Shown piece by piece: positions 34,129 to 44,442 of a stretch of 64,000 bases of DNA. Below the pieces are notes generated by a model that ran no database searches, was not told the origin of the DNA, and saw nothing but the letters and a program-made list of their open reading frames with translations. A program made the translations under genes and the position numbers. Each line of letters opens with the position of its first letter. Position 1 is the stretch's first letter. Source of the DNA: Nitratireductor sp. (GTDB lineage: Bacteria > Pseudomonadota > Alphaproteobacteria > Rhizobiales > Rhizobiaceae); the NCBI RefSeq assembly GCF_017794765.1, contig NZ_CP051236.1:1331619-1395618 (forward strand). The letters run 5' to 3'.

Positions 34129-36753
34129 ATGTTCGACGCCGACAATCCAAGCAAGAAAAGGCCTCGGAGCGGTGGGCAGGTGCGTTCGCTGCTGTCGATA
34201 CAGGCTCCGGAGGATGAGCCGGTGGAACCGAAGCGGCAGAAGCAGATTTCGGCGCGCAGGGATCGCGGCGGCGGATCGCTCCTCTCTCGCTCACAGGAGC
34301 CCCATGATGCTCAGGAGACACGGCGGGAAAGAGCAGCTTCAGCGGACGCGTATCTGCGCCGGGCTGAAGCACACAGACACGCGACGGACCCTGAGGCGCG
34401 CGCGGAAGTAAAACGGCAGCCTGCGGCGCGTACTGAAGCAGCGCAGCCGCGAAAGCCATCCCTGCGCAAGCGGCTGCTCGACCGGTTTTTCCCACTGCCT
34501 GAGGTGGAGCCTTCTCCGCCAGAGCGCCCACGGGCCGAGAGCAGGCGCCATCCGCTGTCAGGACCGGCGACACGAAGCTTCACGCCCGGGAATGAGGAGC
34601 CTCTCCGCGCGCAGGAGCACCGCCGGCGGGCACCCCGAGCGCATCGCCGACCATCAGATGAACAGGTGTGGCGGCCATTGATTGATCCCGTGCAGGTGAT
34701 CGGCGGGATCCTGCGCGCCAAATGGCTGATCCTCCTGACCACGATCATCGGCGCGGTGATTGGTGTGATGATCGCCCTTTCAACGCCGAAAATGTACTAT
34801 GCCGCCACGCAGCTTCTGCTCGACCCGCGCGATCTGCAGATCGTTGAGCGCGAACTCACGCGCGGAGGTCTACCCTCCGATGCAACACTGGCGCTCATCG
34901 AAAACCAGGTCGCAGTCATTACCTCCGGCAATGTTCTTTCCAGGGTGGTGGATGAGCTCGACCTGGCTGATGATCCGGAATTCAACGGCGCGGGCAGTGG
35001 CAGTGTTCTGAGCCTGTTGTTGAGCCCGCGCGCGCTGATCTCGGCACTGATCAACGGCAACGATGATGATGGAGGGTCGGCGCGGCATACGATTGCAGTC
35101 GAAAATCTCTTCGAGGCTCTTGATGTTGGCCGCAACGCAAAAACATTCATCATCACCATCGGCGCGACCACAAAGGACGCCGAAAAATCTGCGTTGATCG
35201 CATCGACCACGCGGGATGTTTTCCTCTCCACCTATGGCGAATTGCAGTCGGCCACGGCAGGCCGCGCCAACCGCGATATTACCGATCAGCTCCAGTCATT
35301 GCGCAGGGAAGTCGAACAAGCCGAGCGCGAAGTCGCAGAATTCAAGGCCAAGAACGACATAGTCGATGCGCAGGGGCGTCTGATCACCGATGAAGAGATC
35401 CTGCGTCTCAACGAGCAACTCTCGGCCGCGCGGGCGCGTACATCCGAGTTGAATGCGCGTGCCGCGGCTGCCCGGTCGCTGGATGTGGAGACGGTGCTCG
35501 GCGGCGCTCTGCCGGAGCAGGTGGCCTCGCCGGTGATGACGGAACTGCTTGCTCAGTACGCGAGCCTGAAGCAACAGGCGGGTCGGCTGGCGGTGCGGTT
35601 CGGTCCTCGCCATCCCGACCGGCAGGCCGTCGACGCGGAACTGGCCGGCGCACGCGATGAGATCGCACGCGAGCTGCGCCGTGTGGTGGCCTCCAATCAG
35701 GTGGAATTGCAGCGTGCGGTCCAGCTCGAACAGGATCTCTCCGGTCAGTTGGCGCGGCTCAAGGTGCAGAAGGGAAACCTGGAATCAGAGCGGGTGACGC
35801 TTCGCGAACTCGAACGCGAGGCGAATGCCAAGCGATCAGTTTACGAAGCTCTGCTGTTGAGAGCGCGTGAGACCGGCCAGCAGGAGCGCCTGAACACGGC
35901 GAATGTGAGCGTGATTTCGCAGGCCGTTCCGCCGCTCGACCCGACCGGTCCCTCCCGTTCCTCGATCGCGATGGCAGGCATGATCCTGGGTTTCATGTTC
36001 GGCGTCGGGCTTGGCGCGATGGGAGGCGCAATTCGCAGCCTGCGTGAGAACATGGCTGAAAGGCAGGCATATGATCATGGCGGCTGGAGCGGCAACCAGG
36101 ATGTCGACGAAGGCGATCCTGAGCCTGACCCCAATCCGCCGGGAGGTGGCACACGCCGGCGCGATATTGAAGAACGCAGCCGTCGAAACACCGCCTCACA
36201 GGAAAATCCGCAGGATTGGCGCGCGCGTTCGAACGAACGCTATGCGAAGGCGCAGGCGAGCCATGATTGGGAGGACGACGAGGCGTTTGTTGACGCGTTC
36301 GATACCGATGACGGCGAGAAACTCGTCGAGCGGATGAAGGACCGGTCGCGGAAGCGTGCTCAGCCCGAGCCCGAGCCCCAGTCCGAGCCCCAGTCCGAGC
36401 CCGCGTCGAAAGTTCAGACCGTGGCCGCATCTGCTTTCCATCCCGCATGGCCGGCAGCGCAGATGGCCATGCACCCCGGCATGATGGTCCCCGGGCCGAT
36501 GCCGATGATGCAGCCGATGCAGCAGATGCCGCAGGTGGTGGGAATGCCGATGATGCAGCCCTATCCGGTGTGGCATCAGGCTCCTGTTCCGTTTCATCCC
36601 GGCTTCGGGCTCATGCCTCAGCAAGCGCCGGAACGGGTCAACGACGAGGATGAAGGCAGTGAGCGCTTCGATGAAATCCACGACCGTCTCAAGGCTGTAC
36701 GCCGCGAAGTGGATGCGCTGACAGCACGGCGGTCAAACAGGCATCGTTACTGA
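34129..36753 (+). CDS. Wzz/GumC-like polysaccharide co-polymerase without kinase domain, with long charged and Met/Pro-rich tails
   Basis: The 874-residue protein opens with about 185 basic, Arg-rich cytosolic residues, then a membrane segment (AKWLILLTTIIGAVIGVMIALSTP) and the Wzz periplasmic region STPKMYYAATQLLLDPRDLQIVERELT. A long coiled-coil stretch follows (about residues 380-580) and a second membrane segment (SSIAMAGMILGFMFGVGLGAMGG) near residue 610. After it, where BY-kinase fusions carry Walker A, there is none. Instead comes an acidic/Arg region, an imperfect PEPEPQSEPQSEP repeat and a Met/Pro-rich stretch. It should set chain length of, or help export, the locus polysaccharide. 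The tails are unusual and their role is unknown. Confidence 0.82.
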   Translation: MFDADNPSKKRPRSGGQVRSLLSIQAPEDEPVEPKRQKQISARRDRGGGSLLSRSQEPHDAQETRRERAASADAYLRRAEAHRHATDPEARAEVKRQPAARTEAAQPRKPSLRKRLLDRFFPLPEVEPSPPERPRAESRRHPLSGPATRSFTPGNEEPLRAQEHRRRAPRAHRRPSDEQVWRPLIDPVQVIGGILRAKWLILLTTIIGAVIGVMIALSTPKMYYAATQLLLDPRDLQIVERELTRGGLPSDATLALIENQVAVITSGNVLSRVVDELDLADDPEFNGAGSGSVLSLLLSPRALISALINGNDDDGGSARHTIAVENLFEALDVGRNAKTFIITIGATTKDAEKSALIASTTRDVFLSTYGELQSATAGRANRDITDQLQSLRREVEQAEREVAEFKAKNDIVDAQGRLITDEEILRLNEQLSAARARTSELNARAAAARSLDVETVLGGALPEQVASPVMTELLAQYASLKQQAGRLAVRFGPRHPDRQAVDAELAGARDEIARELRRVVASNQVELQRAVQLEQDLSGQLARLKVQKGNLESERVTLRELEREANAKRSVYEALLLRARETGQQERLNTANVSVISQAVPPLDPTGPSRSSIAMAGMILGFMFGVGLGAMGGAIRSLRENMAERQAYDHGGWSGNQDVDEGDPEPDPNPPGGGTRRRDIEERSRRNTASQENPQDWRARSNERYAKAQASHDWEDDEAFVDAFDTDDGEKLVERMKDRSRKRAQPEPEPQSEPQSEPASKVQTVAASAFHPAWPAAQMAMHPGMMVPGPMPMMQPMQQMPQVVGMPMMQPYPVWHQAPVPFHPGFGLMPQQAPERVNDEDEGSERFDEIHDRLKAVRREVDALTARRSNRHRY
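36359..36405 (+). repeat. Short tandem repeat encoding Pro-Glu/Ser units in the Wzz-like gene
   Basis: A GAGCCCCAGTCC unit is repeated twice within related GAGCCC units, encoding PEPEPQSEPQSEP. Such in-frame 12-base units can expand or contract without frameshift, so tail length may vary between strains. Confidence 0.7.
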
Positions 36754-36903
36754 CCTGAAAACACCGCCTTTCCCAATAACGTCAGGGAACGGCGCTGTGA
36801 CGGGATTGCGGTTCTGTCTTTTCCCCATTATGCGGGCTCATATGCGTTCCTCGTCGCTTGATGAGGCAAACCGTATCCCTTGAAATCTGCACCGGGGAAT
36901 GAC

Positions 36904-37800
36904 ATGGCCGAAATCATCGACGGAAAAGCCCTCGCAGAAGATGTGGTGGCGAAGGTCAAGACCGAGACCGCCAGGCTCGCTGAGACCGGGGTGACGCCGG
37001 GGCTCGCCGTGGTGATCGTCGGTGAGGATCCGGCCAGCCAGGTCTATGTCGCCTCCAAATCGCGCCGCGCGAAGGAATGCGGGTTTCATTCGGTACAGCA
37101 TTCGCTGCCGGAAGAGACCAGCGAGGAAGAGCTGGTGGCGCTGGTCGAGGATCTCAATGCCGATCCGGCGATCCATGGCATTCTGGTGCAGCTCCCCCTG
37201 CCGAAGCATATCGATGAGGGTCGCATCATCCAGACCATCGACCCCGATAAGGATGTTGATGGCTTCCATTTCATCAATGTGGGTCGCCTTGGCACGGGCG
37301 CGCTCGGCAGTGCCTTTGTGCCCTGCACACCGGCCGGTGCGATGCTGATGCTGGAACGGGTCCGTGGCCGGGATCTTTCCGGGCTGTCGGCGGTGGTGAT
37401 CGGACGCTCCAACATCGTTGGCAAGCCGATGGCGAACCTGCTTCTGGCCGCCAACGCCACGGTGACGATCGCCCATAGCCGAACGAAGGACCTTCCCGCG
37501 CTTGCAAGGACCGCCGACATTCTGGTGGCAGCGGTCGGACGCCCTGAAATGGTCAGGGGGGACTGGGTGAAACCCGGCGCCACGGTGATCGACGTGGGCA
37601 TCAACCGCATCCCCGCTCCGGAAAAGGGCGAGGGGAAGACCCGGCTTGTCGGCGATGTTGCCTTTGCCGAGGCGAAGGAAAATGCCGGCACCATAACGCC
37701 GGTGCCCGGTGGCGTCGGGCCAATGACAATCGCCATGCTGATGGCCAACACGCTGACCTCGGCATTCCGCAAGGCGGGGCTTGAGCCTCCTGCTTTCTAG
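36904..37800 (+). CDS. folD: Methylenetetrahydrofolate dehydrogenase / methenyltetrahydrofolate cyclohydrolase
   Basis: The 298-residue bifunctional enzyme interconverts methylene-, methenyl- and 10-formyl-tetrahydrofolate using NADP. Visible motifs include [30 protein letters not shown] with the catalytic Lys, [55 protein letters not shown] and the C-terminal [18 protein letters not shown]. The start at 36904 follows GGGGAATGAC; an upstream in-frame ATG lacks a ribosome site. It precedes the GlxA-type regulator on the same strand by 29 bases. Confidence 0.97.
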   Translation: MAEIIDGKALAEDVVAKVKTETARLAETGVTPGLAVVIVGEDPASQVYVASKSRRAKECGFHSVQHSLPEETSEEELVALVEDLNADPAIHGILVQLPLPKHIDEGRIIQTIDPDKDVDGFHFINVGRLGTGALGSAFVPCTPAGAMLMLERVRGRDLSGLSAVVIGRSNIVGKPMANLLLAANATVTIAHSRTKDLPALARTADILVAAVGRPEMVRGDWVKPGATVIDVGINRIPAPEKGEGKTRLVGDVAFAEAKENAGTITPVPGGVGPMTIAMLMANTLTSAFRKAGLEPPAF

Positions 37801-37829
37801 GGTCGGGACCCAAATCTGGATCATCAGCC

Positions 37830-38834
37830 ATGTCTTTCCTGCCGGACCAGCCTGCTTTACAACAAGTGCTCATGGGTGAGGCGCGGCAGGATACCCGGCA
37901 GTTTGCCTTTCTGCTGGTGGACAGGTTTTCGATGTTTTCGCTGGCGGCGGCCATCGACACGGTCCGCTCGGCCAATCGTCTCCTGGGACGCGATGTCTAT
38001 AGCTGGGTCACCGTTTCCGCTGACGGCGAAGCGGTGATGGCCTCCAACGGACTTCCGATCAAGATCGACTATGCGATCGCCGATCTGCCACCAGTCGACA
38101 TTCTGTTTGTGTGTGTGGGGCTGACGACGGAGTTTCCAGGCAAGAGCACGGTGCTGGCGGGCTTGCGTTCGCTCGGACGGCGCGGTGCAGCACTTGGCGC
38201 GCTGGCGGCCGGCTCCTACCTTCTGGCCGAGGCCGGGCAGCTTGAGGGACATCGCTGCACGATCCACTGGGAAAACCGGGCTTCCTTCATGGAGCGGTTT
38301 CCGGAGATCGAATGCACCGGAAATGTCTACGAGATCGATCGCAAACGCTATACCTGTGCCGGGGTGACGACATCGATCGACCTGATGCTGGAAATCGTTC
38401 GCAACGATCTGGGTGTGGAACTGGCCAACGAGGTGGCCAACCAGTTTCAGCACGAGCGCATCCGCTCGCCGGGCGATCGCCAGCGGACCGGACCGGAGCG
38501 CGACCTCACCGGCAAGTCGGAAAAGCTGAAGAAGATTGTCGAACTGATGGCCGACAATCTGGACGAGCCTTATTCTGCGGTTCAGCTCGCAAGAGCTGCC
38601 AGCCTTTCGGTGCGGCAGGTGGAACGGCTTTTTCTGCGGCATCTGGGCATGACGCCGGGTCGCTATTACATGCGGCTGAGGCTGGAGCGGGCGCGCGAAC
38701 TTCTGCGCCAGACCAACATGGCGATCCTCGACGTGGCGATTGCCACGGGTTTCACCTCGCACTCCTATTTTGCGCAAAGCTACCGCCAGCAGTTCGGGCG
38801 ACCGCCCTCCGAAGAGCGGCGCACCACCTATTGA
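37830..38834 (+). CDS. GlxA-family AraC-type transcriptional regulator
   Basis: The 334-residue protein has an N-terminal DJ-1/PfpI-like domain (QFAFLLVDRFSMFSLAAAIDTVRSANRL; DILFVCVGLTTEF; GALAAGSYLLAEAGQLEGHRCTIHWENR). The canonical nucleophile position reads AAGSY instead of the Cys found in active DJ-1 enzymes, so it is a ligand sensor, not an enzyme. A C-terminal AraC/XylS pair of helix-turn-helices follows (YSAVQLARAASLSVRQVERLFLRHLG ... LLRQTNMAILDVAIATGFTSHSYFAQSYRQQFGRPP). Related proteins such as CdhR and GbdR sense carnitine or glycine betaine. It overlaps the convergent DUF2254 gene by seven bases. Confidence 0.9.
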   Translation: MSFLPDQPALQQVLMGEARQDTRQFAFLLVDRFSMFSLAAAIDTVRSANRLLGRDVYSWVTVSADGEAVMASNGLPIKIDYAIADLPPVDILFVCVGLTTEFPGKSTVLAGLRSLGRRGAALGALAAGSYLLAEAGQLEGHRCTIHWENRASFMERFPEIECTGNVYEIDRKRYTCAGVTTSIDLMLEIVRNDLGVELANEVANQFQHERIRSPGDRQRTGPERDLTGKSEKLKKIVELMADNLDEPYSAVQLARAASLSVRQVERLFLRHLGMTPGRYYMRLRLERARELLRQTNMAILDVAIATGFTSHSYFAQSYRQQFGRPPSEERRTTY

Positions 38835-40141
38835 GTGCGTTTGGCGGCTGGATTTGATGATTGTGCCTGGCGCTCGGTGCCTTCGGTCAAGCCGGCTGCC
38901 AACTTTCGCAGAGCTACAATGTCGGGCTCGTGCGAACCTTCAGAGTCGGCGCGGGCCATGAAATCCTCCGCAAGGGCTGCCGCGGGTGTTGCGAAAACGT
39001 CCGGAGCGATGCTGGCAAGCGAGGCAAGGCCTCGCAGCAATGCCTGTTGAACATCAGGTGCTGCAGTAGCCGCTTCGTAGGAAATCGGCCGAAAGGCCTC
39101 GTCCAGCAAATGCTCCGGGCCGACCGATACAAAGCGAATGCGCGGATAGGGTGGATCCGTCCTTTCCTTCCCTCTCTCCTTGAGCGCCCAGTCGGCCAGA
39201 AGGCGTGTCTGCACGGTAAGCACGTGGTTGGCGGTGGAGGGATCGTTGACCCCGGGCGAAAGGGCTCGCCGCGCCACATCGGCCAGAACGAGAAAGCCGA
39301 AACCGGGATCGGAATCGAACGTGCGCTCCTCACCGATGATGAAATCGCCACGGATGGCTTTCAGCACTGCCTCATCCCCTTCACCGACGACCACGGCAAT
39401 GACTGCAGCATGGTCGACATAGTCTCCGGGCCGGACACGCACATGGATGACAAGGCCCTTGTCTTCCGCCAGATCCTGAAGCGCATGGGGATCAAAATGC
39501 TGCACGAAACCGACACCCCCCGCTTGAACCTCATGCCCGACGGGTGAGCCTTCGCCCTCACTGCAGCCATAGAGCCCATCCCGGCCAAGTCGATTGAGAG
39601 CCTGGCGGGTGGCATCTTCGAGACGGCTCGTCATTTCCACCACGCGGCCCACGACCGAGATTTCGCGCACCCAGCGGATCAGCGCCCAGACAACGGCGAA
39701 GACGACAAGGAGGGTGGCGATGAACAGGATCAGGCGCCCGCCCAGCGTGTAGATGCCGCTCGACAGGCCGATAATGCCGATGATGGAGAAGAGAAAAGCG
39801 CCGATGAACACGGAAATCGTGGTGCGCGCGGCGCGGTTGCCCGAGAAAAGGGGGACGGCGCGCGGCGAGCCGGTCTGCGCGGCGCTTGTCAGCAGATTGA
39901 CCAGCGTGGACAGCGCAAACACGGCCACCGTGAGCATGCTCGACGCGACGATGCCGAGAATGTTGCGCAGGGCATCGGCCGAAACGGTGATCGGGATCGC
40001 GCTTTCTTCAAGGCCATCAGGGAAGAAACCGGCGGAAAGATAGGCGAGTGCAACCACGATCAATGCCGTCACGCAAAAAAGTGCCGGCAGGAACCACAGG
40101 GCCCGCGAAAATCGTCTGAATAGAAACCAGTATCCGTTCAC
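38828..40141 (-). CDS. DUF2254-family membrane protein
   Basis: The 437-residue protein begins with four hydrophobic segments in the first 160 residues: FSRALWFLPALFCVTALIVVALAYLSAGFF, then ILGIVASSMLTVAVFALSTLVNLLTSA, TTISVFIGAFLFSIIGIIGLSSGIY and LILFIATLLVVFAVVWALIRW. A hydrophilic cytosolic domain of about 270 residues follows, with SPGVNDPSTANHVL, typical of DUF2254. The function of the family is unknown. The stop codon overlaps the end of the convergent AraC-type gene, so transcription from the two directions must interfere or be regulated. Confidence 0.85.
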   Translation of the reverse strand: MNGYWFLFRRFSRALWFLPALFCVTALIVVALAYLSAGFFPDGLEESAIPITVSADALRNILGIVASSMLTVAVFALSTLVNLLTSAAQTGSPRAVPLFSGNRAARTTISVFIGAFLFSIIGIIGLSSGIYTLGGRLILFIATLLVVFAVVWALIRWVREISVVGRVVEMTSRLEDATRQALNRLGRDGLYGCSEGEGSPVGHEVQAGGVGFVQHFDPHALQDLAEDKGLVIHVRVRPGDYVDHAAVIAVVVGEGDEAVLKAIRGDFIIGEERTFDSDPGFGFLVLADVARRALSPGVNDPSTANHVLTVQTRLLADWALKERGKERTDPPYPRIRFVSVGPEHLLDEAFRPISYEAATAAPDVQQALLRGLASLASIAPDVFATPAAALAEDFMARADSEGSHEPDIVALRKLAAGLTEGTERQAQSSNPAAKRTQ

Positions 40142-40192
40142 CGCCCCCTCCGATCAAAGAAAAAATGCACGGCCATAGCGGTTGGTTCCAGA

Positions 40193-42007
40193 TCAGAAAA
40201 CCGCGGCCCCCTGATCGGCGCGCCCTGCAAGCTGGCGGAAGCCGGCGAAAAGCTCGCGCCCCATGCCGAACCCGTTGGCCGAAAGGTCCGGGTTGGCACT
40301 TTCGCGCGCGGCGAGTTCGTCCGCGTCGATAAGCACTTCGATCGTGCCCTTCTCGGCATCGAGGCGCATCGGGTCGCCGTCACGCAGCTTGCCGATCATG
40401 CCGCCGTCGAGCGCTTCAGGCGTGACGTGGATGGCTGCCGGCACCTTGCCGGAGGCGCCAGACATGCGGCCATCGGTGACAAGCGCGATGCGCCGGCCAC
40501 GATCTTGCAACACGCCAAGGGCCGGTGTGAGCTTGTGGAGCTCGGGCATGCCATTGGCCTTGGGTCCCTGGAAGCGGATGACGGCGATGAAATCGCGGTC
40601 GAGCTTGCCGGCCTTGAACGCCTCCTGCATCTCGTCCTGCGAATGGAAGATGATGGCCGGCGCCTCAATGAGACGGTGCTCGGGTTTCACGGCGGAAATC
40701 TTGATGATGGATTTGCCGAGATTGCCAGACAGGACCCGGATGCCACCGGTCTGCTGGAAAGGTTTGGCCGCAGTGGCGAGCACCTTTTCGTTGCCGCTGG
40801 TGGCGGGCGCGGGAATGCGCGCGACAGTGCCATCATTGGCAAGCTTCGCCTCGACCGTGTAAGGCCGCAGACCTTCGCCCCAGATGGTGCGCACATCTTC
40901 ATGCAAATAGCCGTCGTCGAGCAGCTCGCGGATCAGAAAGCCCATGCCGCCCGCGGCGTTGAAATGGTTCACGTCGGCCAGCCCATTGGGATAGACGCGC
41001 GCAAGAAGCGGCACGTGGTCGGAGATTTCGGCGATGTCGTCCCAGGTGAGCCTGATGCCGGCTGCCGCCGCCATGGCGACCAGATGCATGGTGTGGTTGG
41101 TGGAGCCGCCGGTGGCATTGAGCCCCACCACGCCATTGACGATGGAGCGCTCGTCGATCATGCGGCCAACGGGGGTGAATTCGTTTCCGAGCGCTGTGAT
41201 GGCGAGCGCCCGTTTGGCCGCTTCCTTCGTCAGGGCGTCGCGCAGGGGCGTGTTGGGGTTGATGAAGGAGGAGCCGGGCGTGTGCAGGCCCATGATCTCC
41301 ATCAGCATCTGGTTGGAGTTGGCGGTGCCGTAGAAGGTGCAGGTGCCGGGTCCATGATAGGATTTGGATTCCGCTTCAAGCAGGGCCGCGCGGTCGACCT
41401 TGCCCTCGGCATAAAGCTGGCGGATACGGGCCTTTTCGTCATTGGGCAGACCGGAGGTCATGGGCCCGGCGGGGATGAAGACTGCGGGCAGATGGCCGAA
41501 GGTGAGCGCGGCGATAACCAGGCCCGGCACGATCTTGTCGCAGACGCCGAGATAGACGGCGGCATCGAACATGTTGTGCGACAGGCCGACTGCGGCAGCC
41601 ATGGCGATGACATCGCGCGAAAAGAGCGAGAGCTCCATGCCCGGCTGGCCCTGCGTGACGCCGTCGCACATCGCCGGCACCCCGCCAGCCACCTGCGCCA
41701 CACCGCCGGCGGCCCGCGCGGCTTCCTTGATCATGTTGGGATAGGGCTCGAAAGGCTGATGCGCCGAGAGCATGTCGTTATAGGCGGTGATGATGCCGAG
41801 ATTGGGGACCCGGTCGCCGGAAAGCGCCGCCTTGTCGGTCGGGCCGCAGGCCGCGAACCCATGGGCGAGGTTTCCGCAGGAGAGAACGGAGCGATGAACT
41901 GCCTGTTCGCTCGCCTGGTCCAGACGCTCCAGATAGGCTTCGCGGCTGGCGCGCGAACGCTCGCGGATGCGGGCTGTGACGGCTTCGATTTCGGGTCTGG
42001 CGGTCAT
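40193..42007 (-). CDS. edd: 6-phosphogluconate dehydratase (Entner-Doudoroff pathway)
   Basis: The 604-residue enzyme converts 6-phosphogluconate to 2-keto-3-deoxy-6-phosphogluconate. It has the IlvD/Edd family signatures [33 protein letters not shown] and [24 protein letters not shown], and begins with the Edd-type [14 protein letters not shown] CGNLAHGFA segment. It is the last gene of zwf-pgl-edd. The aldolase gene eda that completes the pathway is not in the window. It starts 35 bases after pgl. Confidence 0.96.
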   Translation of the reverse strand: MTARPEIEAVTARIRERSRASREAYLERLDQASEQAVHRSVLSCGNLAHGFAACGPTDKAALSGDRVPNLGIITAYNDMLSAHQPFEPYPNMIKEAARAAGGVAQVAGGVPAMCDGVTQGQPGMELSLFSRDVIAMAAAVGLSHNMFDAAVYLGVCDKIVPGLVIAALTFGHLPAVFIPAGPMTSGLPNDEKARIRQLYAEGKVDRAALLEAESKSYHGPGTCTFYGTANSNQMLMEIMGLHTPGSSFINPNTPLRDALTKEAAKRALAITALGNEFTPVGRMIDERSIVNGVVGLNATGGSTNHTMHLVAMAAAAGIRLTWDDIAEISDHVPLLARVYPNGLADVNHFNAAGGMGFLIRELLDDGYLHEDVRTIWGEGLRPYTVEAKLANDGTVARIPAPATSGNEKVLATAAKPFQQTGGIRVLSGNLGKSIIKISAVKPEHRLIEAPAIIFHSQDEMQEAFKAGKLDRDFIAVIRFQGPKANGMPELHKLTPALGVLQDRGRRIALVTDGRMSGASGKVPAAIHVTPEALDGGMIGKLRDGDPMRLDAEKGTIEVLIDADELAARESANPDLSANGFGMGRELFAGFRQLAGRADQGAAVF

Positions 42008-42042
42008 GGCGTTGCGTCCTGTTCTTGAAGTGGTTCCGCGCC

Positions 42043-42756
42043 TCAGCTCTGGCTGGCGGGCGCCCAGAAAATCCGGGCAGGGTGTTTTGCAGCAGCGAGC
42101 ACCGCGCTGATGGGTGAAGCCGGGCCGGGTTGCATTGCGAGCGCTCCTTCAAGCGTCTCGCGCTTGTCGTCACCCTCGATATGGAGAGCAACGAAACGCG
42201 CACCGGCAATGCGATTCATGGAGAGGGTCAGGCGCGGCTCCCCGGCACTTTCGGAAGAGACGGGGAGCACATCCGCCCCTTCCGCCGGTTTGAGCAGCGT
42301 CTCAATGGTGGTGGCATCAGGGAAGAATGACGCAGTGTGCCGGTCATTGCCCATGCCGAGCACCACGACATCAAGCGGTGCCGGAATTTCCGCGATCGCG
42401 CCTGCCGCTTTCTCTGCCGCCGCGGCAATGCTCTCTGCCTCATGGTAGAGGCCAATAAAGGCGGCGCGAGCGGCCTTGTTCTGCAAAAGATGCTGGGCGA
42501 CCAGCCGGGCATTGGAACGCGGCGAATCCGCTGGAACGAAGCGTTCGTCCACGAGGGTGACTGTGACCTTGTCCCACGGGATGTCGCGTCGCGACAGATG
42601 ATCGAAAAAGAGCGCCGGTGTGCGTCCTCCGGAGACGGCGATGGTGGCGTCCCCCCGCTCCCTGACGGCAGCGGCGAGCTTTTCGGCAACAGTGGACGAA
42701 AGATCTTCCGCCAGCGCTTCGGGCGAGGCGAATTCATGCCATTTGCAGTCCACCAT
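42043..42756 (-). CDS. pgl: 6-phosphogluconolactonase
   Basis: The 237-residue enzyme hydrolyses 6-phosphogluconolactone. Recognisable parts are [43 protein letters not shown], and the later [15 protein letters not shown], where the usual DGHTAS motif reads DRHTAS; the histidine is kept. Its ATG follows the zwf stop codon by two bases, so the two are translationally coupled and act in sequence. It sits between zwf and edd in the order of the pathway. Confidence 0.94.
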   Translation of the reverse strand: MVDCKWHEFASPEALAEDLSSTVAEKLAAAVRERGDATIAVSGGRTPALFFDHLSRRDIPWDKVTVTLVDERFVPADSPRSNARLVAQHLLQNKAARAAFIGLYHEAESIAAAAEKAAGAIAEIPAPLDVVVLGMGNDRHTASFFPDATTIETLLKPAEGADVLPVSSESAGEPRLTLSMNRIAGARFVALHIEGDDKRETLEGALAMQPGPASPISAVLAAAKHPARIFWAPASQS

Positions 42757-42758
42757 GG

Positions 42759-44231
42759 TCAGGTGCTCTCATGCCAGGTGCGGCCATCGCGCTCGATCAG
42801 CGCAATGGAGGAGGACGGTCCCCATGTGCCTGCCGTGTATCCCTGCGCGGGCTGCTCGTTGTCTTCCCATGCGGCGATGATCGGGTCGATCCAGCGCCAT
42901 GCCGCTTCCACCTCGTCGCGGCGCATGAACAGGGTCTGGTTGCCACGGATCACATCCATGATGAGCCGCTCATAGGCATCCGGATTCCGCACGCTGAAGG
43001 ATTCGGCAAAGCTCATGTCGAGTGGCACATGGCGCAGGCGCATGCCGCCGGGACCGGGATCCTTGATCATGATCCACTGTTTCACGCCCTCATCCGGCTG
43101 CAGGCGGATGACGAGCTGATTGGCAAAGACCTTGCCGGCGCCATCCTCGAAGATGGAATGCGGGATCGGCTTGAACTCAATGACGATTTCCGAAACGCGG
43201 GTGGCGAGCCGCTTGCCGGTGCGCAGATAGAAAGGCACGCCCGCCCAGCGCCAGTTCTCGATCTCGGCCTTGATGGCGACGAAGGTTTCGGTGTTGCTCT
43301 CACCGCTCTCAAGCTCTTCCGTATAGCCTTTTACCGCGCCGCCATTCGAAGCCCCGGCGCGATACTGTCCTCGCACGGTCGCCTTTTCCGCGCTTGCGGT
43401 GGTGATGGGCTTCAGCGCCCGCAGCACTTTCAGCTTTTCGTCGCGCACCGTATCGGCGTCCATCGAGGCGGGGGCTTCCATGGCGACGAGGCAGAGAAGC
43501 TGGAGGATGTGGTTCTGCACCATGTCGCGCAGCGCGCCGGCCTTGTCGTAATAGCCCGCGCGGCCTTCGAGGCCGACGGATTCGGCCACCGTGATCTGCA
43601 CATGGTCGATATGGGCGGAGTTCCAGAGCGGTTCGTAGAGCGCATTCGCAAAGCGCAGCGCCATCAGGTTCTGCACCGTCTCCTTGCCGAGATAATGGTC
43701 GATGCGGAAGACGTTCTGCTCGTCGAAGACGCGGGCGATGGCGTCGTTCAGTTCGTGCGCGGAGGCGAGCGAGCGGCCGATCGGCTTTTCAACGATCACG
43801 CGAGCCGTGTCTGTCGACAGGCCATGCTTGTCCACCTGTCCGACAATGTCGTCAAAAAGGCTTGGCGCGACAGCCATGTAGAAGGCGCGCACGCTCTTGC
43901 TGTCACCGACTTCGGTTTTGAGGTCGGCAAAGCCTTCTCCCGATTTCGCATCCGCCGGCACATAGGAAAGCCGAGCCAGAAAATGCTTGAGCTCCTTCGG
44001 CTCGATATCGTCCTTGGCGACATGCTCGCGGATCGCCTTTTCGGCAAAGGTGCGAAACTCTTCATCGGAGAGTCTGGTGCGCGAGGAACCGATGATGCGG
44101 GTCGGATCGGTGAACTGTCCCGCCCGCTGGCGCTGATAGAGCGCCGGCAGCAGCTTGCGTTCGGAGAGGTCGCCCGTGGCGCCGAACACCACGAGATCGA
44201 AAGGTTCGACCGGAATTGTCTGGCTGGTCAT
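42759..44231 (-). CDS. zwf: Glucose-6-phosphate 1-dehydrogenase
   Basis: The 490-residue NADP-dependent enzyme oxidises glucose 6-phosphate to the lactone. It has the coenzyme motif VVFGATGDLSERKLLPALYQRQ and the active-site RIDHYLGKETVQNLMALRFAN with its catalytic His, plus EKPIGRSLASAHELN. It is the first gene of the zwf-pgl-edd operon. The 211-base space to the divergent aldehyde dehydrogenase gene contains the operon promoter; no clear HexR-type operator was recognised there by eye. Confidence 0.97.
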   Translation of the reverse strand: MTSQTIPVEPFDLVVFGATGDLSERKLLPALYQRQRAGQFTDPTRIIGSSRTRLSDEEFRTFAEKAIREHVAKDDIEPKELKHFLARLSYVPADAKSGEGFADLKTEVGDSKSVRAFYMAVAPSLFDDIVGQVDKHGLSTDTARVIVEKPIGRSLASAHELNDAIARVFDEQNVFRIDHYLGKETVQNLMALRFANALYEPLWNSAHIDHVQITVAESVGLEGRAGYYDKAGALRDMVQNHILQLLCLVAMEAPASMDADTVRDEKLKVLRALKPITTASAEKATVRGQYRAGASNGGAVKGYTEELESGESNTETFVAIKAEIENWRWAGVPFYLRTGKRLATRVSEIVIEFKPIPHSIFEDGAGKVFANQLVIRLQPDEGVKQWIMIKDPGPGGMRLRHVPLDMSFAESFSVRNPDAYERLIMDVIRGNQTLFMRRDEVEAAWRWIDPIIAAWEDNEQPAQGYTAGTWGPSSSIALIERDGRTWHEST

Positions 44232-44442
44232 GGTTTCTCCGTCTGCGTCCGAACAGGTTGCCGTTGCTATAGTCTAATCGATTTAAGAAAGCCAGATGGG
44301 ATTCCGTCGCACGCGCGTATCGAGGCTGAGCCAAGCCTGCATAACCATTTGTGCCTTGACATGTCTTCGCATGGCGGGTTTCCCATGGTTCCCTTCGCGA
44401 GCATAGGCTTGCGCACTGACATTACAAACCGGAGCGGCACGG

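Noticed and set aside
34359..34450. Possible frameshift or false extension at the N-terminus of the Wzz-like gene
   Set aside because: The frame stays open with consistent codon use and continues directly into the first membrane segment. I therefore kept the long start, though a shorter start cannot be excluded.
34034..34573. Minus-strand frame of 179 codons over the start of the Wzz-like gene
   Set aside because: The Wzz-like gene reads through the same bases with a plausible, Arg-rich cytosolic head, and the antisense frame lacks a ribosome site and conserved features.
40427..42028. Plus-strand open frame of 533 codons opposite edd
   Set aside because: The minus strand carries an unmistakable 6-phosphogluconate dehydratase; the antisense frame is Gly/His/Asp-rich without motifs.
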